Shown here: in pieces, positions 44,133 through 51,890 of the stretch
Position numbering within the stretch: the first letter of the stretch is position 1
Layout of the letters: the number at the start of each line of letters is the position of its first letter
Assembly (NCBI GenBank): GCA_910585465.1
Contig: CAJUEW010000022.1
Coordinates: 1-59,942, forward strand
Length of the DNA: 59,942 nt
Direction: 5' to 3'
Origin: an uncultured Lachnospiraceae bacterium
Lineage (GTDB): Bacteria > Bacillota > Clostridia > Lachnospirales > Lachnospiraceae
Position numbers and translations under genes: made by a program
Notes under the pieces: generated by a model
Databases searched by the model: none
What the model was told of the DNA's origin: nothing
The model's input: the letters and a program-made list of their open reading frames with translations, nothing else

Positions 44133-44417
44133 ATGGGATTTCAGGAAAGTTTTAAGGCGCTGTCCGATCCGACCCGGCGGCAGATTTTAAGCCTGCTGCG
44201 GGCGGGCCCCATGGCTGTGGGAGAAATATTGGAGCATTTCCCCATTACCGGAGCCTCTCTCTCTCACCATCTTTCTATTTTAAAAAATGCCGGTCTTATT
44301 GATGATGAAAAAAAAGGGAAATATATTCTCTATACATTAAACACAACCGTATTGGATGATATTCTGAATTGGATCATGTCTTTAAAAAAAGGAGAATCAG
44401 ACTATGAAGAACCGTAA
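44133..44417 (+). CDS. sdpR: ArsR-family autorepressor, SdpR-like
   Basis: 94 aa. Winged helix with the typical start FKALSDPTRRQILSLLRAGPMAVGEI, recognition helix in TGASLSHHLSILKNAGLI and wing KKGKYILYTLN. No metal-binding Cys motif is present, as expected for SdpR, which is instead titrated by the membrane protein SdpI. Its end overlaps the SdpI-like gene by 14 bp. Confidence 0.88.
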   Translation: MGFQESFKALSDPTRRQILSLLRAGPMAVGEILEHFPITGASLSHHLSILKNAGLIDDEKKGKYILYTLNTTVLDDILNWIMSLKKGESDYEEP

Positions 44418-45060
44418 ATTGCGCATTGTCAACTATCTGCTCTCTCTAGGCAGCGTTTTGCTGGCTGCATTCTGCTATCCGTCTCTTCCGGAACAGATTC
44501 CTGTGCACTGGAATATAGACGGCACTGTTACTTATAACAGCAAACACCAGATTTTTCTTATGTGCGGCATGGCTGTTTTCTTTGCTTTCATGATGGATGT
44601 GCTTCCTAAAATCGATCCGCGGCGGAAAAACTACCAGAAATTTGGCATTTACTATGACTCCTTCTGCGTCATAATGCAAATATTTATGCTTGCCATGAAC
44701 GGAATTATTCTTCTTGAGTCCTTCCGTCCGGGAACCGTATCTGTTCCCATGGTTACTATGACAGGAGTCGGCATCCTGTTTCTGTTCATCGGAAATATTC
44801 TGCCAAAGGTTAAAAGCAACTTCTATATGGGTATTAAAACTCCATGGGCACTCTCCAGCGAGGAGGTATGGAGAAAAACTCACAGGCTGGGCGGCAAATG
44901 CTTCTTTTTGGCGGGACTTTTCATGCTGATCAGCGCTTTTCTTCCCAGCCGGAAATTTATCTATTGGGGAAGCTTTCTCTGTGTTATGACTGCCTGCATC
45001 CTTCCTGGAATCATGTCTTATATTTGGTGGAAAAGGGAACAGCACACAGAATCTCTGTAA
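44404..45060 (+). CDS. sdpI: SdpI-family membrane immunity/signal protein
   Basis: 218 aa with AAAAAGGAG before the ATG. About six membrane segments; a DUF1648-like first half (CYPSLPEQIPVHWNIDGTVTYNSK) and the SdpI half with GNILPKVKSNFYMGIKTPWALSSEEVWRKTHRLGGK, the family signature. In Bacillus it protects against the SdpC toxin and sequesters SdpR. No sdpABC toxin genes are in the window, so here it may sense an external toxin or act in envelope stress. Confidence 0.9.
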   Translation: MKNRKLRIVNYLLSLGSVLLAAFCYPSLPEQIPVHWNIDGTVTYNSKHQIFLMCGMAVFFAFMMDVLPKIDPRRKNYQKFGIYYDSFCVIMQIFMLAMNGIILLESFRPGTVSVPMVTMTGVGILFLFIGNILPKVKSNFYMGIKTPWALSSEEVWRKTHRLGGKCFFLAGLFMLISAFLPSRKFIYWGSFLCVMTACILPGIMSYIWWKREQHTESL

Positions 45061-45082
45061 TGCAGCTGTAAAGCACAGAACT

Positions 45083-45122
45083 GCCCGGAGTATGGAAATG
45101 TCTTTGCTCCGGGCTTATTTTT
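45083..45122 (+). terminator. intrinsic terminator after sdpI
   Basis: GCCCGGAG (45083-45090) pairs with CTCCGGGC (45107-45114), followed by TTATTTTTCTTT. Confidence 0.88.
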
Positions 45123-45131
45123 CTTTCACCG

Positions 45132-46064
45132 TCAGGAAGGATTCTGGCTGACGCCGAACCGCTCCAAAAGCTTTGGAATCATCTCTTTTGTCAGAGGCAC
45201 AGAAAATCCCATAGGATTCAGCATATATGCCTTTGCGTCCTTTACCCAGAATTTCGTAATATCCTGGAACGGAATCTGAATCGACCGAAGCTCCTTCTTA
45301 TTCTGCGCATATTTCTGAAACTCCCATATGTCCGAAAACACCGGAAAGAAATTATCTCCATTCTGATGCTTCAAATACGGAAGCCGGCATTCCTTCAGAT
45401 TCAGCCGCTCCTCCTTTTCATACCCTTTTGGAGGAAGAACCGCCAGAAAGAGCCGGGCTTTTACCAGATTGGAAGAAAATTCCTCGTCCAGTTCCTGCAG
45501 ATGCTTCCTGTCTACAAATTCTTTCTTCCTGCGCGCCTCCTGCATCAGATAGATTCCCGTAAGCTGCACATTGGGCTGGTAAACAGGATTACCCTCAATT
45601 CTGTTTTCAAAGCCTTCCGGAAGAATCTTTGTCAGTTCGAGCATCCTAAGCTCACCGTCTGCCGGCTGATATCCCAGCGCATTTACTCCTATAAAGGGAA
45701 GGATTCCAAGATGCTGGCGCACCTGGTTAAAATACATTTTTTTCTTCTGCCCCTCCGGTTCCCTGGGATTTACCGGAACATAGACCTCTACGGTTTTTAA
45801 TTCCTTTACCGTCACACGAATGCCTTTTTTTTCGTATTTCTCCACGGCTGCCCCGGCATCCTTTTCTGCCTCGTACAGAAAGACCTGATCATTGAAATTC
45901 TCATCCTCACACTCTACATATGGCATATTGGTAGTCGGAGAAAACAGTGCATACGCATTTTTTAAATCCTTTACCTCTGCTGCCAGCGTCTCCTCTGACA
46001 CCTTAGGATTCTCCTCCCTGCTTCCTTCCGGATAAGCTTTTGGTGTAATCGTCCCTGTCGACAT
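45132..46064 (-). CDS. SseB-family protein
   Basis: 310 aa, with TAGGAGGATAGAGA before the ATG. The C-terminal part, with FFPVFSDIWEFQKYAQNK, IPFQDITKFW and AYMLNPMGFSVPLTKEMIPKL, resembles the SseB N-terminal domain ('enhanced serine sensitivity'), here possibly duplicated, since LKNAYALFSPTTNMPYVECEDENFNDQVFLYEAEKDA near the start has the same character. No signal peptide. The molecular role of SseB domains is poorly known. Monocistronic. Confidence 0.75.
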   Translation of the reverse strand: MSTGTITPKAYPEGSREENPKVSEETLAAEVKDLKNAYALFSPTTNMPYVECEDENFNDQVFLYEAEKDAGAAVEKYEKKGIRVTVKELKTVEVYVPVNPREPEGQKKKMYFNQVRQHLGILPFIGVNALGYQPADGELRMLELTKILPEGFENRIEGNPVYQPNVQLTGIYLMQEARRKKEFVDRKHLQELDEEFSSNLVKARLFLAVLPPKGYEKEERLNLKECRLPYLKHQNGDNFFPVFSDIWEFQKYAQNKKELRSIQIPFQDITKFWVKDAKAYMLNPMGFSVPLTKEMIPKLLERFGVSQNPS

Positions 46065-46087
46065 TCTCTATCCTCCTAGTATTTTCT

Positions 46088-46429
46088 TTATTCATTATAA
46101 ACCAACGCCATCAAAACAAGCTCTTCATCGGAATTGTTCTCAAATCCATGGCTCTGTCCGCATTCAATCAGACAGACATCATCAGGCTCCACCGGAATCC
46201 TGTTTTTCTCATGATCGATAAATATGCCGTGGCCGGATATAACATAGTACGGCTCTGTCTCCCCGATATGCTCATGAAAACCAATCGTACTGTGAGGGGC
46301 AAGCTTTACCAGGGCATACATCCTGCCATGCCCGTTCAGCTCCTCCGGTTTTAAAATATGATGCAGCTCCACAAGCCCTGAGCCTCCCCGAAGACCTTCT
46401 ACGGTTTTTATCTCTGCTTTACGAACCAT
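46088..46429 (-). CDS. single-domain cupin protein
   Basis: 113 aa from the ATG at 46429 (AAAGGAGAA upstream). The cupin motifs are visible: HSTIGFHEHIGETEPYYVISGHG (two His, Glu and a following Gly) and CLIECGQSHGFENN with the last His, enough to bind one metal ion. Small cupins of this type include sugar isomerases and sensors, so no activity can be assigned. Transcribed upstream of the SseB-like gene in the same direction. Confidence 0.88.
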   Translation of the reverse strand: MVRKAEIKTVEGLRGGSGLVELHHILKPEELNGHGRMYALVKLAPHSTIGFHEHIGETEPYYVISGHGIFIDHEKNRIPVEPDDVCLIECGQSHGFENNSDEELVLMALVYNE

Positions 46430-46615
46430 CCTTGTTCTCCTTTCAAATTTCTTATGGGAAGTATAGCACATTTTTCTGCTTCGGGCTATAGAGAACTTCC
46501 GGGGTTGCTTTTTCCCTGCATATATGTTATGTTATCTGTACGGCATATGTCTTGTCAGTTATGCCGCCATTGCCGGATGCCCTTCTGGGCAGCCTATTTA
46601 TCGGAGGAAAACAAA

Positions 46616-47689
46616 ATGAATGAAAACAAAACCAGCGGTTTCCATGAATTCTTAAAGCGCAAGAATATCATATTTTCCGCAAAACGTTATGGCATTGACG
46701 CTCTCGGAGCCATGGCACAGGGCTTATTTGCCTCTTTATTAATCGGAACAATTATATCCACACTGGGACAGCAGACAGGCATCCCCTTCCTGGAGACTGC
46801 CGGAGGCTATGCAAAGGCCGTATCCGGTCCTGCCATGGCCATTTCCATCGGATATGCCCTTCAGGCCCCTCAGCTTGTATTGTTCTCATTGCTTGCCGTC
46901 GGACAGGCCGCCAATGAACTGGGAGCGGCAGGAGGTCCTCTGGCCGTTCTCGTCGTAACCATTTTTGCGGCAGAATGTGGCAAGGCTGTATCAAAGGAGA
47001 CAAAGGTCGATATCCTCGTCACCCCTCTCGTCACGATTCTGGCAGGAGTAATATTGTCCGTATGGTGGGCACCTTCTATTGGAACTGCAGCCAGCGCAGT
47101 CGGACAGTTAATCATGTGGGCAACAGATCTGCAGCCTTTCTTTATGGGAATCTTCGTATCCGTCATCGTTGGTGTGGCACTGACTCTGCCGATCAGCAGC
47201 GCCGCTATCTGTGCTGCTTTAAGTCTGACCGGCCTTGCCGGAGGCGCCGCGGTTGCCGGATGCTGCGCACAGATGGTCGGCTTTGCCGTTATGAGCTTTA
47301 AGGAAAATAAGTGGGGCGGTCTTGTATCCCAGGGACTTGGAACCAGCATGCTCCAGATGGGAAACATTGTAAAAAATCCGCGTATCTGGATACCGCCCAC
47401 ACTGGCCTCCGCCGTCACCGGTCCTATTGCCACCTGTCTGTTCTCCATGAAAATGAACGGTCCAGCTGTATCCTCCGGCATGGGCACCTGCGGTCTGGTC
47501 GGGCAGATCGGAGTATACACCGGCTGGCTTGCGGATATTGCCGCCGGAACAAAGGCCGCTGTTACGGCCATGGACTGGATCGGCCTTATACTTATCTGCT
47601 TTGTTCTGCCCGCTGTCTTAAGCACTCTGTTCTGTGAAATTCTGCGGCGGATGGGATGGATCAAGGAGGGTGATTTAACTCTGGAATAA
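46616..47689 (+). CDS. PTS EIIC-type membrane protein, PfoR family
   Basis: 357 aa from the ATG at 46616 with CGGAGG upstream. About nine to ten membrane segments rich in Gly and Ala; KRYGIDALGAMAQGLFASLLIGTIISTLGQ and the middle GIFVSVIVGVALTLPISSAAICAALSL match the PTS_EIIC_2/PfoR group. PfoR was first named as a regulator of perfringolysin O, but the family looks like a transporter. No IIA/IIB gene is adjacent. The cargo is unknown. Confidence 0.88.
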   Translation: MNENKTSGFHEFLKRKNIIFSAKRYGIDALGAMAQGLFASLLIGTIISTLGQQTGIPFLETAGGYAKAVSGPAMAISIGYALQAPQLVLFSLLAVGQAANELGAAGGPLAVLVVTIFAAECGKAVSKETKVDILVTPLVTILAGVILSVWWAPSIGTAASAVGQLIMWATDLQPFFMGIFVSVIVGVALTLPISSAAICAALSLTGLAGGAAVAGCCAQMVGFAVMSFKENKWGGLVSQGLGTSMLQMGNIVKNPRIWIPPTLASAVTGPIATCLFSMKMNGPAVSSGMGTCGLVGQIGVYTGWLADIAAGTKAAVTAMDWIGLILICFVLPAVLSTLFCEILRRMGWIKEGDLTLE

Positions 47690-47695
47690 TTACAT

Positions 47696-47747
47696 AAAAA
47701 ACCTCCCATACTACAGTTCATCAGGAACATCATATGGGAGGTTTTTT
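47696..47747. terminator. bidirectional terminator that contains a ribosome binding site
   Basis: A perfect 15-bp inverted repeat: AAAAAACCTCCCATA (47696-47710) with TATGGGAGGTTTTTT (47733-47747). It ends the EIIC transcript. The 3' arm carries the GGGAGG (47736-47741) that lies seven bases before the TTG start of the isochorismatase gene. Confidence 0.88.
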
Positions 47748-47748
47748 A

Positions 47749-48333
47749 TTGAAATTGAAAGATTTGTTATTGATTATTGATATGCAGAACGTCTATATGC
47801 CGGGACAGCCATGGGAATGCCCTTCTATGCCGGCTGCTTTAAAACAGATCCGAAGGCTTTTGGATTCTCCTCTCTGCAAAAAAGCATATGATGTTATCTT
47901 TACCCGGTATATTGCCTCTGAGCATCCGTCCGGATGCTGGAAGCAGTATAATAAAAACAATTCCCATATCAACAGCAACCCTTTTCTGAACCAGATTGTT
48001 CCGCAGCTTCAGCCCTATCTTATGAAATGGCCCTTCTATGACAAATCCACCTATTCTGCCTGTTCCATCCCTCAGATTATGGAACAGCTTTCATTGTACC
48101 GCCGGGTTTTGATAACCGGAGTGGTTGCCGAGTGCTGCGTCCTGTTCACTGTGGAAGGATTAATTGACGCAGGTGCACAGATTTTCTACCTGAAGGATGC
48201 TGTTTCCGGAAAGAGCGGCGCGTCGGAACAGATGGCCTGCCAATTTACAGCCCAGTTTATTCCGGTTCATACAAATGTCCTTACTGTCAGCTCCTATTTG
48301 CAGGAACTCTCCTCTATATTCCCAGACGCTTAA
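47749..48333 (+). CDS. isochorismatase-family cysteine hydrolase
   Basis: 194 aa if it starts at the TTG at 47749, which has GGGAGG seven bases upstream; an in-frame ATG at 47734 lies inside that site and has none of its own. The family triad is visible: Asp in LLLIIDMQNVYMPG, a Lys in the KWPFYDKSTYSA region and Cys in ITGVVAECCVLFTVEGLIDAG. Relatives are nicotinamidases and other amidohydrolases; CVLFT rather than the usual C-V-x-x-T pattern fits the wide family. Read-through of the terminator may be required for expression. Confidence 0.87.
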   Translation: MKLKDLLLIIDMQNVYMPGQPWECPSMPAALKQIRRLLDSPLCKKAYDVIFTRYIASEHPSGCWKQYNKNNSHINSNPFLNQIVPQLQPYLMKWPFYDKSTYSACSIPQIMEQLSLYRRVLITGVVAECCVLFTVEGLIDAGAQIFYLKDAVSGKSGASEQMACQFTAQFIPVHTNVLTVSSYLQELSSIFPDA

Positions 48334-48679
48334 ATTCCTCTGTCAGCGCCAGCGCCTCCTCCATCGTATTGTTCCATCCGAATCTGCCCAGATCCACCTG
48401 CCAGCTTCCCGGCCGGCCTGTCACCTGAACACCCTCCTCCTCCAAAAGCCGCTTCTGAAGATCCGGCATATCAAATGCCGCTGCTCCGCTTAATCCTCCT
48501 CTGGCATTTACAATCCTGTGCGCCGGTATATCAGTTCCCGCCAGACCGCGGTTCAGCACGGTTCCAACCTGCCTGGCATTCCGGGGCTTTCCGCATAAAA
48601 GGGCAATCTGCCCGTAGGTCGCAGCTTGTCCGCTTGGAATACGGGTGCAGACAAGAGCCATTCTTCTGTAAAAATCCAT
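48314..48679 (-). CDS. alkyltransferase-like protein (ATL), MGMT fold
   Basis: 121 aa. The DNA-binding half of O6-alkylguanine-DNA alkyltransferases is present (VCTRIPSGQAATYGQIALLCGKPRNARQVGTVL), but the reactive PCHRV motif is PAHRIVN, with Ala instead of the acceptor Cys. This defines alkyltransferase-like proteins, which bind alkylated guanine and hand it to nucleotide excision repair. The C-terminal part is longer than in minimal ATLs. Confidence 0.9.
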   Translation of the reverse strand: MDFYRRMALVCTRIPSGQAATYGQIALLCGKPRNARQVGTVLNRGLAGTDIPAHRIVNARGGLSGAAAFDMPDLQKRLLEEEGVQVTGRPGSWQVDLGRFGWNNTMEEALALTEEFKRLGI

Positions 48680-48724
48680 GATACTTCCTCATTTCTGCCC
48701 TCTATTTTACCCGAAAACCGAAAA

Positions 48725-48757
48725 AATGGGAACTATTTTCTCCAAACAGTTCCCATT
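48725..48757 (-). terminator. intrinsic terminator of the flavodiiron gene
   Basis: AATGGGAACT (48725-48734) and AGTTCCCATT (48748-48757) form a perfect 10-bp stem; on the minus strand the stem is followed by TTTT. Confidence 0.85.
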
Positions 48758-48767
48758 AGCTGTAATT

Positions 48768-51308
48768 CTATCCCTTCTCCATTACTTTCTCATAAGATGC
48801 ATGTTCTTCCAGAAGCTGTGTCATTCCGGCCATATTGGACAAATCTCCCAGCAAAATCACTCCGCACAGACGGTTGTTGCGAAAATAGTATTTCCGGTAC
48901 TGACCCTTTCCCATATCCTGGAATTCCACGGTTTTATAGAGCAGATTGGGATTTTTCCCATTGTCTCCCGCAGCAAACAATGCAGTATTCATTCCATGAA
49001 AGGTAAGGGCCGGCGCTGTGGGTATATATTCCGTTTCCTCTCCTGCCGCATTGGCTCCTGCCGTTTTCCCCTCTTCCACAGCCTGAGGCCACACCGCGTA
49101 ATTAATTCCCTGACACTCTGCGCAGTCTCCGCACGCATAGACGCCTGGAAAATTCGTTTCCATTCTGCTGTTGACCAGGACACCTTTTGCGACCTCCAGT
49201 CCTATTTTCTGTGCAAGAGCCGTGTTCGCACGGACTCCGGCGGAGACAACAACCATTTCGACAGGAAAAGCTTCCCCGTCCGCCAGCGTCACTCCGGTCA
49301 CCTGCTCTTTTCCGTCAATAGATACAATATTGGCGCCTGTCCGAATCTCAATTCCGCTCTTTTTTGCAATCTGCTTTAACCATTCTCCGGAACCGGCATC
49401 CAGCTGACGCCCCATCAGAACCGGGGCAGCCTCCAGAACCGTCACCGAAAGTCCTGCTTTTTTAAGCTCCCAGGCCGCCTCTAATCCTAACACACCGCCG
49501 CCGATCACGACCGCACGCTCTGCCTTCTCCATCAAAGCCTCAATTTTTTCAATATCCGACAGACGGCGGATAACCGCCACCTCCGGAAGTCTGCTGCCGG
49601 TAATCGGGGGCACAAAGCACTCGCTTCCAAGCGCATAAATCAGCTTTGTAAAATATACCTTGTTCCCGTCATCCAGCGCCACTTCCCTTTTCTCAAAGTG
49701 AACATCCGTTACTTTTCTGCCCAGCATAGGATAAATGTGATTTGCCTCATACCACTCTTTTCCGGAAATGGCAATCTGCTCTGCATCCAGACCTGCCACA
49801 ATAGATTTTGTCAGCATAGGACGGTTATAGGAAAGATACGGCTCATCAGAAATCATGACCACTGTGCCGGTTTTATCTCTCTCCCTGATCGCCTTCGCCG
49901 CGTAGTAGCCCGCCGCGCCGTTTCCAAGAATCACATAATATTCCTTTGTATTGTTCGTAAAGCTGCTCTCCTCCGCCTCCACAGGAACAAAATTTTCTTT
50001 TCCCACGCCGCATACCGGACAGATTTCAATGGAAGAGTCAAAAATTTCCCCGCAGACAAGGCATTTTACAAGTTGTCTTGCCCCGCCCTTTTTGGGCCGC
50101 TTTGCTTCCTTTTCCTGTACCAGGCATCCAAACTGGAAGCCATATTCATAGGCACTGACCATATCCGCCTCGGAGGGCTTAAACCGCACCTGAAAGCCGT
50201 CTGATACTTTCAGCTTAAGCTGCCTCAAACGTTCCGTAATATTCGGAACTCCCTCCCCGCTCCAGCCGTAGCTCCCAAATGCTCCCGCATATTTTCCGCC
50301 ATGCGTCGCCGGAAACATGGAAAGAGTCAGCTCCCAGATCGGCTTTAATGCCTCCCCTACAATCGTCGGGGTTCCCAGCAGAAATCCATCTGCAAATAAA
50401 AGCTCTTCATTTACTTTGGCCGCATCTGCTTCCACCATATCGTATAGACGTACATCCACATCTCCGCTGTCCTGTATTCCCTTTGCAATCTTCTCCGCCA
50501 GCATTCCTGTATATCCATAGGCGCTGACATAAGGAATGATAACCGTTTTCTTTTTATTTGGATTCAGAACAGTGGACCATTCCCGGTACTGCTCCATCAC
50601 ACTGCGGATTCGGGCTCCTGTCAGCACCGGTCCGTGCCCGGTGCAGATCATCGTGATGTCCATATGCTCCACCCGATCCAGAGCCTGCAGCATATATGGC
50701 TTAAAGGGGCCTATAATATTGTCATAATAATATTTCAGGGATTTTTGATAATCTGCTTCATTGGTAATAAAATCTGAAAGCACCTCCGGCAGGCAGTAAT
50801 GGGAGCCGAAGGAATCACAGGTCACAAGAATTTGTTCCTCCTCCACAAATGTATACATCGTATCCGGCCAGTGCAGATTAGGAACAACCAGAAAGCGCAG
50901 CGTCCTGCTGCCAATCGTCATCTCCTGATTGTCCCTCACCGGAAGACTGACAAAATCCTTATTCACAATCTCCTTTAAAAACCCGATGGCGCATGCTGTC
51001 GCCAGTATCTTCATCTGGGGACTGTACTCCAGAAGCTTCTCCACGCTTCCCGCATGATCCGGCTCCGTATGGCTCAGCACCAGATAATCGATATCGGCAA
51101 CATCAATTACCTCTTTTAATTTTTCCAGGTATTCATCAAAAAATTTTGCCTTTGCAGTTTCAAACAGAATCGTCTTGTCTCCGGCCTTCATCACATAAGA
51201 ATTATAGGTGGTGCCGAACTCTGTGTACATAATAATGTCAAATACACGGAGCTTGTCATCCATAATTCCGGTCCAGTAGAAACCTTCTCTTAATGGAATT
51301 GCTTTCAT
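48768..51308 (-). CDS. flavodiiron protein fused to rubredoxin-like and NADH:rubredoxin reductase domains
   Basis: 846 aa. Domains: metallo-beta-lactamase-like diiron domain (1-250) with ligands in HTEPDH (80-85), His146, Asp165 and His225; flavodoxin-like FMN domain (255-395); a short rubredoxin-like motif CxxC-x10-CxxC (Cys416, 419, 430, 433); and an FAD/NAD(P)H reductase (455-846) with GNGAAGYYA, VVIGGGVLGLEAAWELKKAG and YACGDCAE. It can take electrons from NADH to reduce O2 to water or NO to N2O on one chain, protecting an anaerobe. It resembles the so-called class F flavodiiron proteins. Monocistronic. Confidence 0.95.
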   Translation of the reverse strand: MKAIPLREGFYWTGIMDDKLRVFDIIMYTEFGTTYNSYVMKAGDKTILFETAKAKFFDEYLEKLKEVIDVADIDYLVLSHTEPDHAGSVEKLLEYSPQMKILATACAIGFLKEIVNKDFVSLPVRDNQEMTIGSRTLRFLVVPNLHWPDTMYTFVEEEQILVTCDSFGSHYCLPEVLSDFITNEADYQKSLKYYYDNIIGPFKPYMLQALDRVEHMDITMICTGHGPVLTGARIRSVMEQYREWSTVLNPNKKKTVIIPYVSAYGYTGMLAEKIAKGIQDSGDVDVRLYDMVEADAAKVNEELLFADGFLLGTPTIVGEALKPIWELTLSMFPATHGGKYAGAFGSYGWSGEGVPNITERLRQLKLKVSDGFQVRFKPSEADMVSAYEYGFQFGCLVQEKEAKRPKKGGARQLVKCLVCGEIFDSSIEICPVCGVGKENFVPVEAEESSFTNNTKEYYVILGNGAAGYYAAKAIRERDKTGTVVMISDEPYLSYNRPMLTKSIVAGLDAEQIAISGKEWYEANHIYPMLGRKVTDVHFEKREVALDDGNKVYFTKLIYALGSECFVPPITGSRLPEVAVIRRLSDIEKIEALMEKAERAVVIGGGVLGLEAAWELKKAGLSVTVLEAAPVLMGRQLDAGSGEWLKQIAKKSGIEIRTGANIVSIDGKEQVTGVTLADGEAFPVEMVVVSAGVRANTALAQKIGLEVAKGVLVNSRMETNFPGVYACGDCAECQGINYAVWPQAVEEGKTAGANAAGEETEYIPTAPALTFHGMNTALFAAGDNGKNPNLLYKTVEFQDMGKGQYRKYYFRNNRLCGVILLGDLSNMAGMTQLLEEHASYEKVMEKG

Positions 51309-51377
51309 TCAATACCTCCAGTGTTTTCTTTTCCCTTATTATATACAGCAAATATCAGACAAATACTCTCTGAAAGC

Positions 51378-51845
51378 TTAAAAAAATACAGTATGCTGGC
51401 GCCTATATGCCTCATTGTCCTTCTGACGCAGTTCACCTTCAACCTGCGACAGCTCTTTTTTCAGCTTCTCCACCTTTTTCTCATCCGTTTCAGACTGAAT
51501 CCGCTGCTCCAGCTGTTCCTTTTTCTTTTTCAGTTTTTGAATCTCTCTGTCCACCTTATCAGTGTTTCCTGTGCAAGATTCTGTCTTTTTGGCCTCCTTC
51601 TCTTTCCCGTCAGCCGCTTTCTTTACCTGATCCGACGGCTTCCCGTCAGCCGGGGCCTTGTCAGCATCATTAGACTGAGGTTTAAAATGATCTCCGGGAA
51701 TGTATTCATCATACACAGGCTTTTCCTGTTTCTGATCCAATCCGGCTGTTCTATCCGCTGCATTATCAGCAGGTTTCTGTTCCTGCATCCGGCGGATTCT
51801 CCCTGACAAATACTGAATGTTATTCTGGATACCTTGAATACTCAT
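51378..51845 (-). CDS. coiled-coil hypothetical protein
   Basis: 155 aa from the ATG at 51845 (AGGAGGTAAG upstream). Very hydrophilic; residues 1-25 resemble MSIQGIQNNIQYLSGRIRRMQ, the middle is Lys/Asp/Pro-rich and probably disordered, and about 95-150 is a strong heptad-repeat coiled coil (VDREIQKLKKKKEQLEQRI, then KKVEKLKKELSQVEGELR). No membrane or export signal. Not recognised; flagellar or export accessory proteins can look like this but no such genes are near. Confidence 0.75.
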   Translation of the reverse strand: MSIQGIQNNIQYLSGRIRRMQEQKPADNAADRTAGLDQKQEKPVYDEYIPGDHFKPQSNDADKAPADGKPSDQVKKAADGKEKEAKKTESCTGNTDKVDREIQKLKKKKEQLEQRIQSETDEKKVEKLKKELSQVEGELRQKDNEAYRRQHTVFF

Positions 51846-51890
51846 TTGCTTACCTCCTGCTTCCATTGATTTTTTATTTACTCTTTCATT

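Noticed and set aside
46870..47733. Minus-strand frame of 287 codons opposite the PfoR-type EIIC gene
   Set aside because: The EIIC gene has a strong ribosome binding site and membrane helices; the reverse frame mirrors its codon bias and has no start signals.
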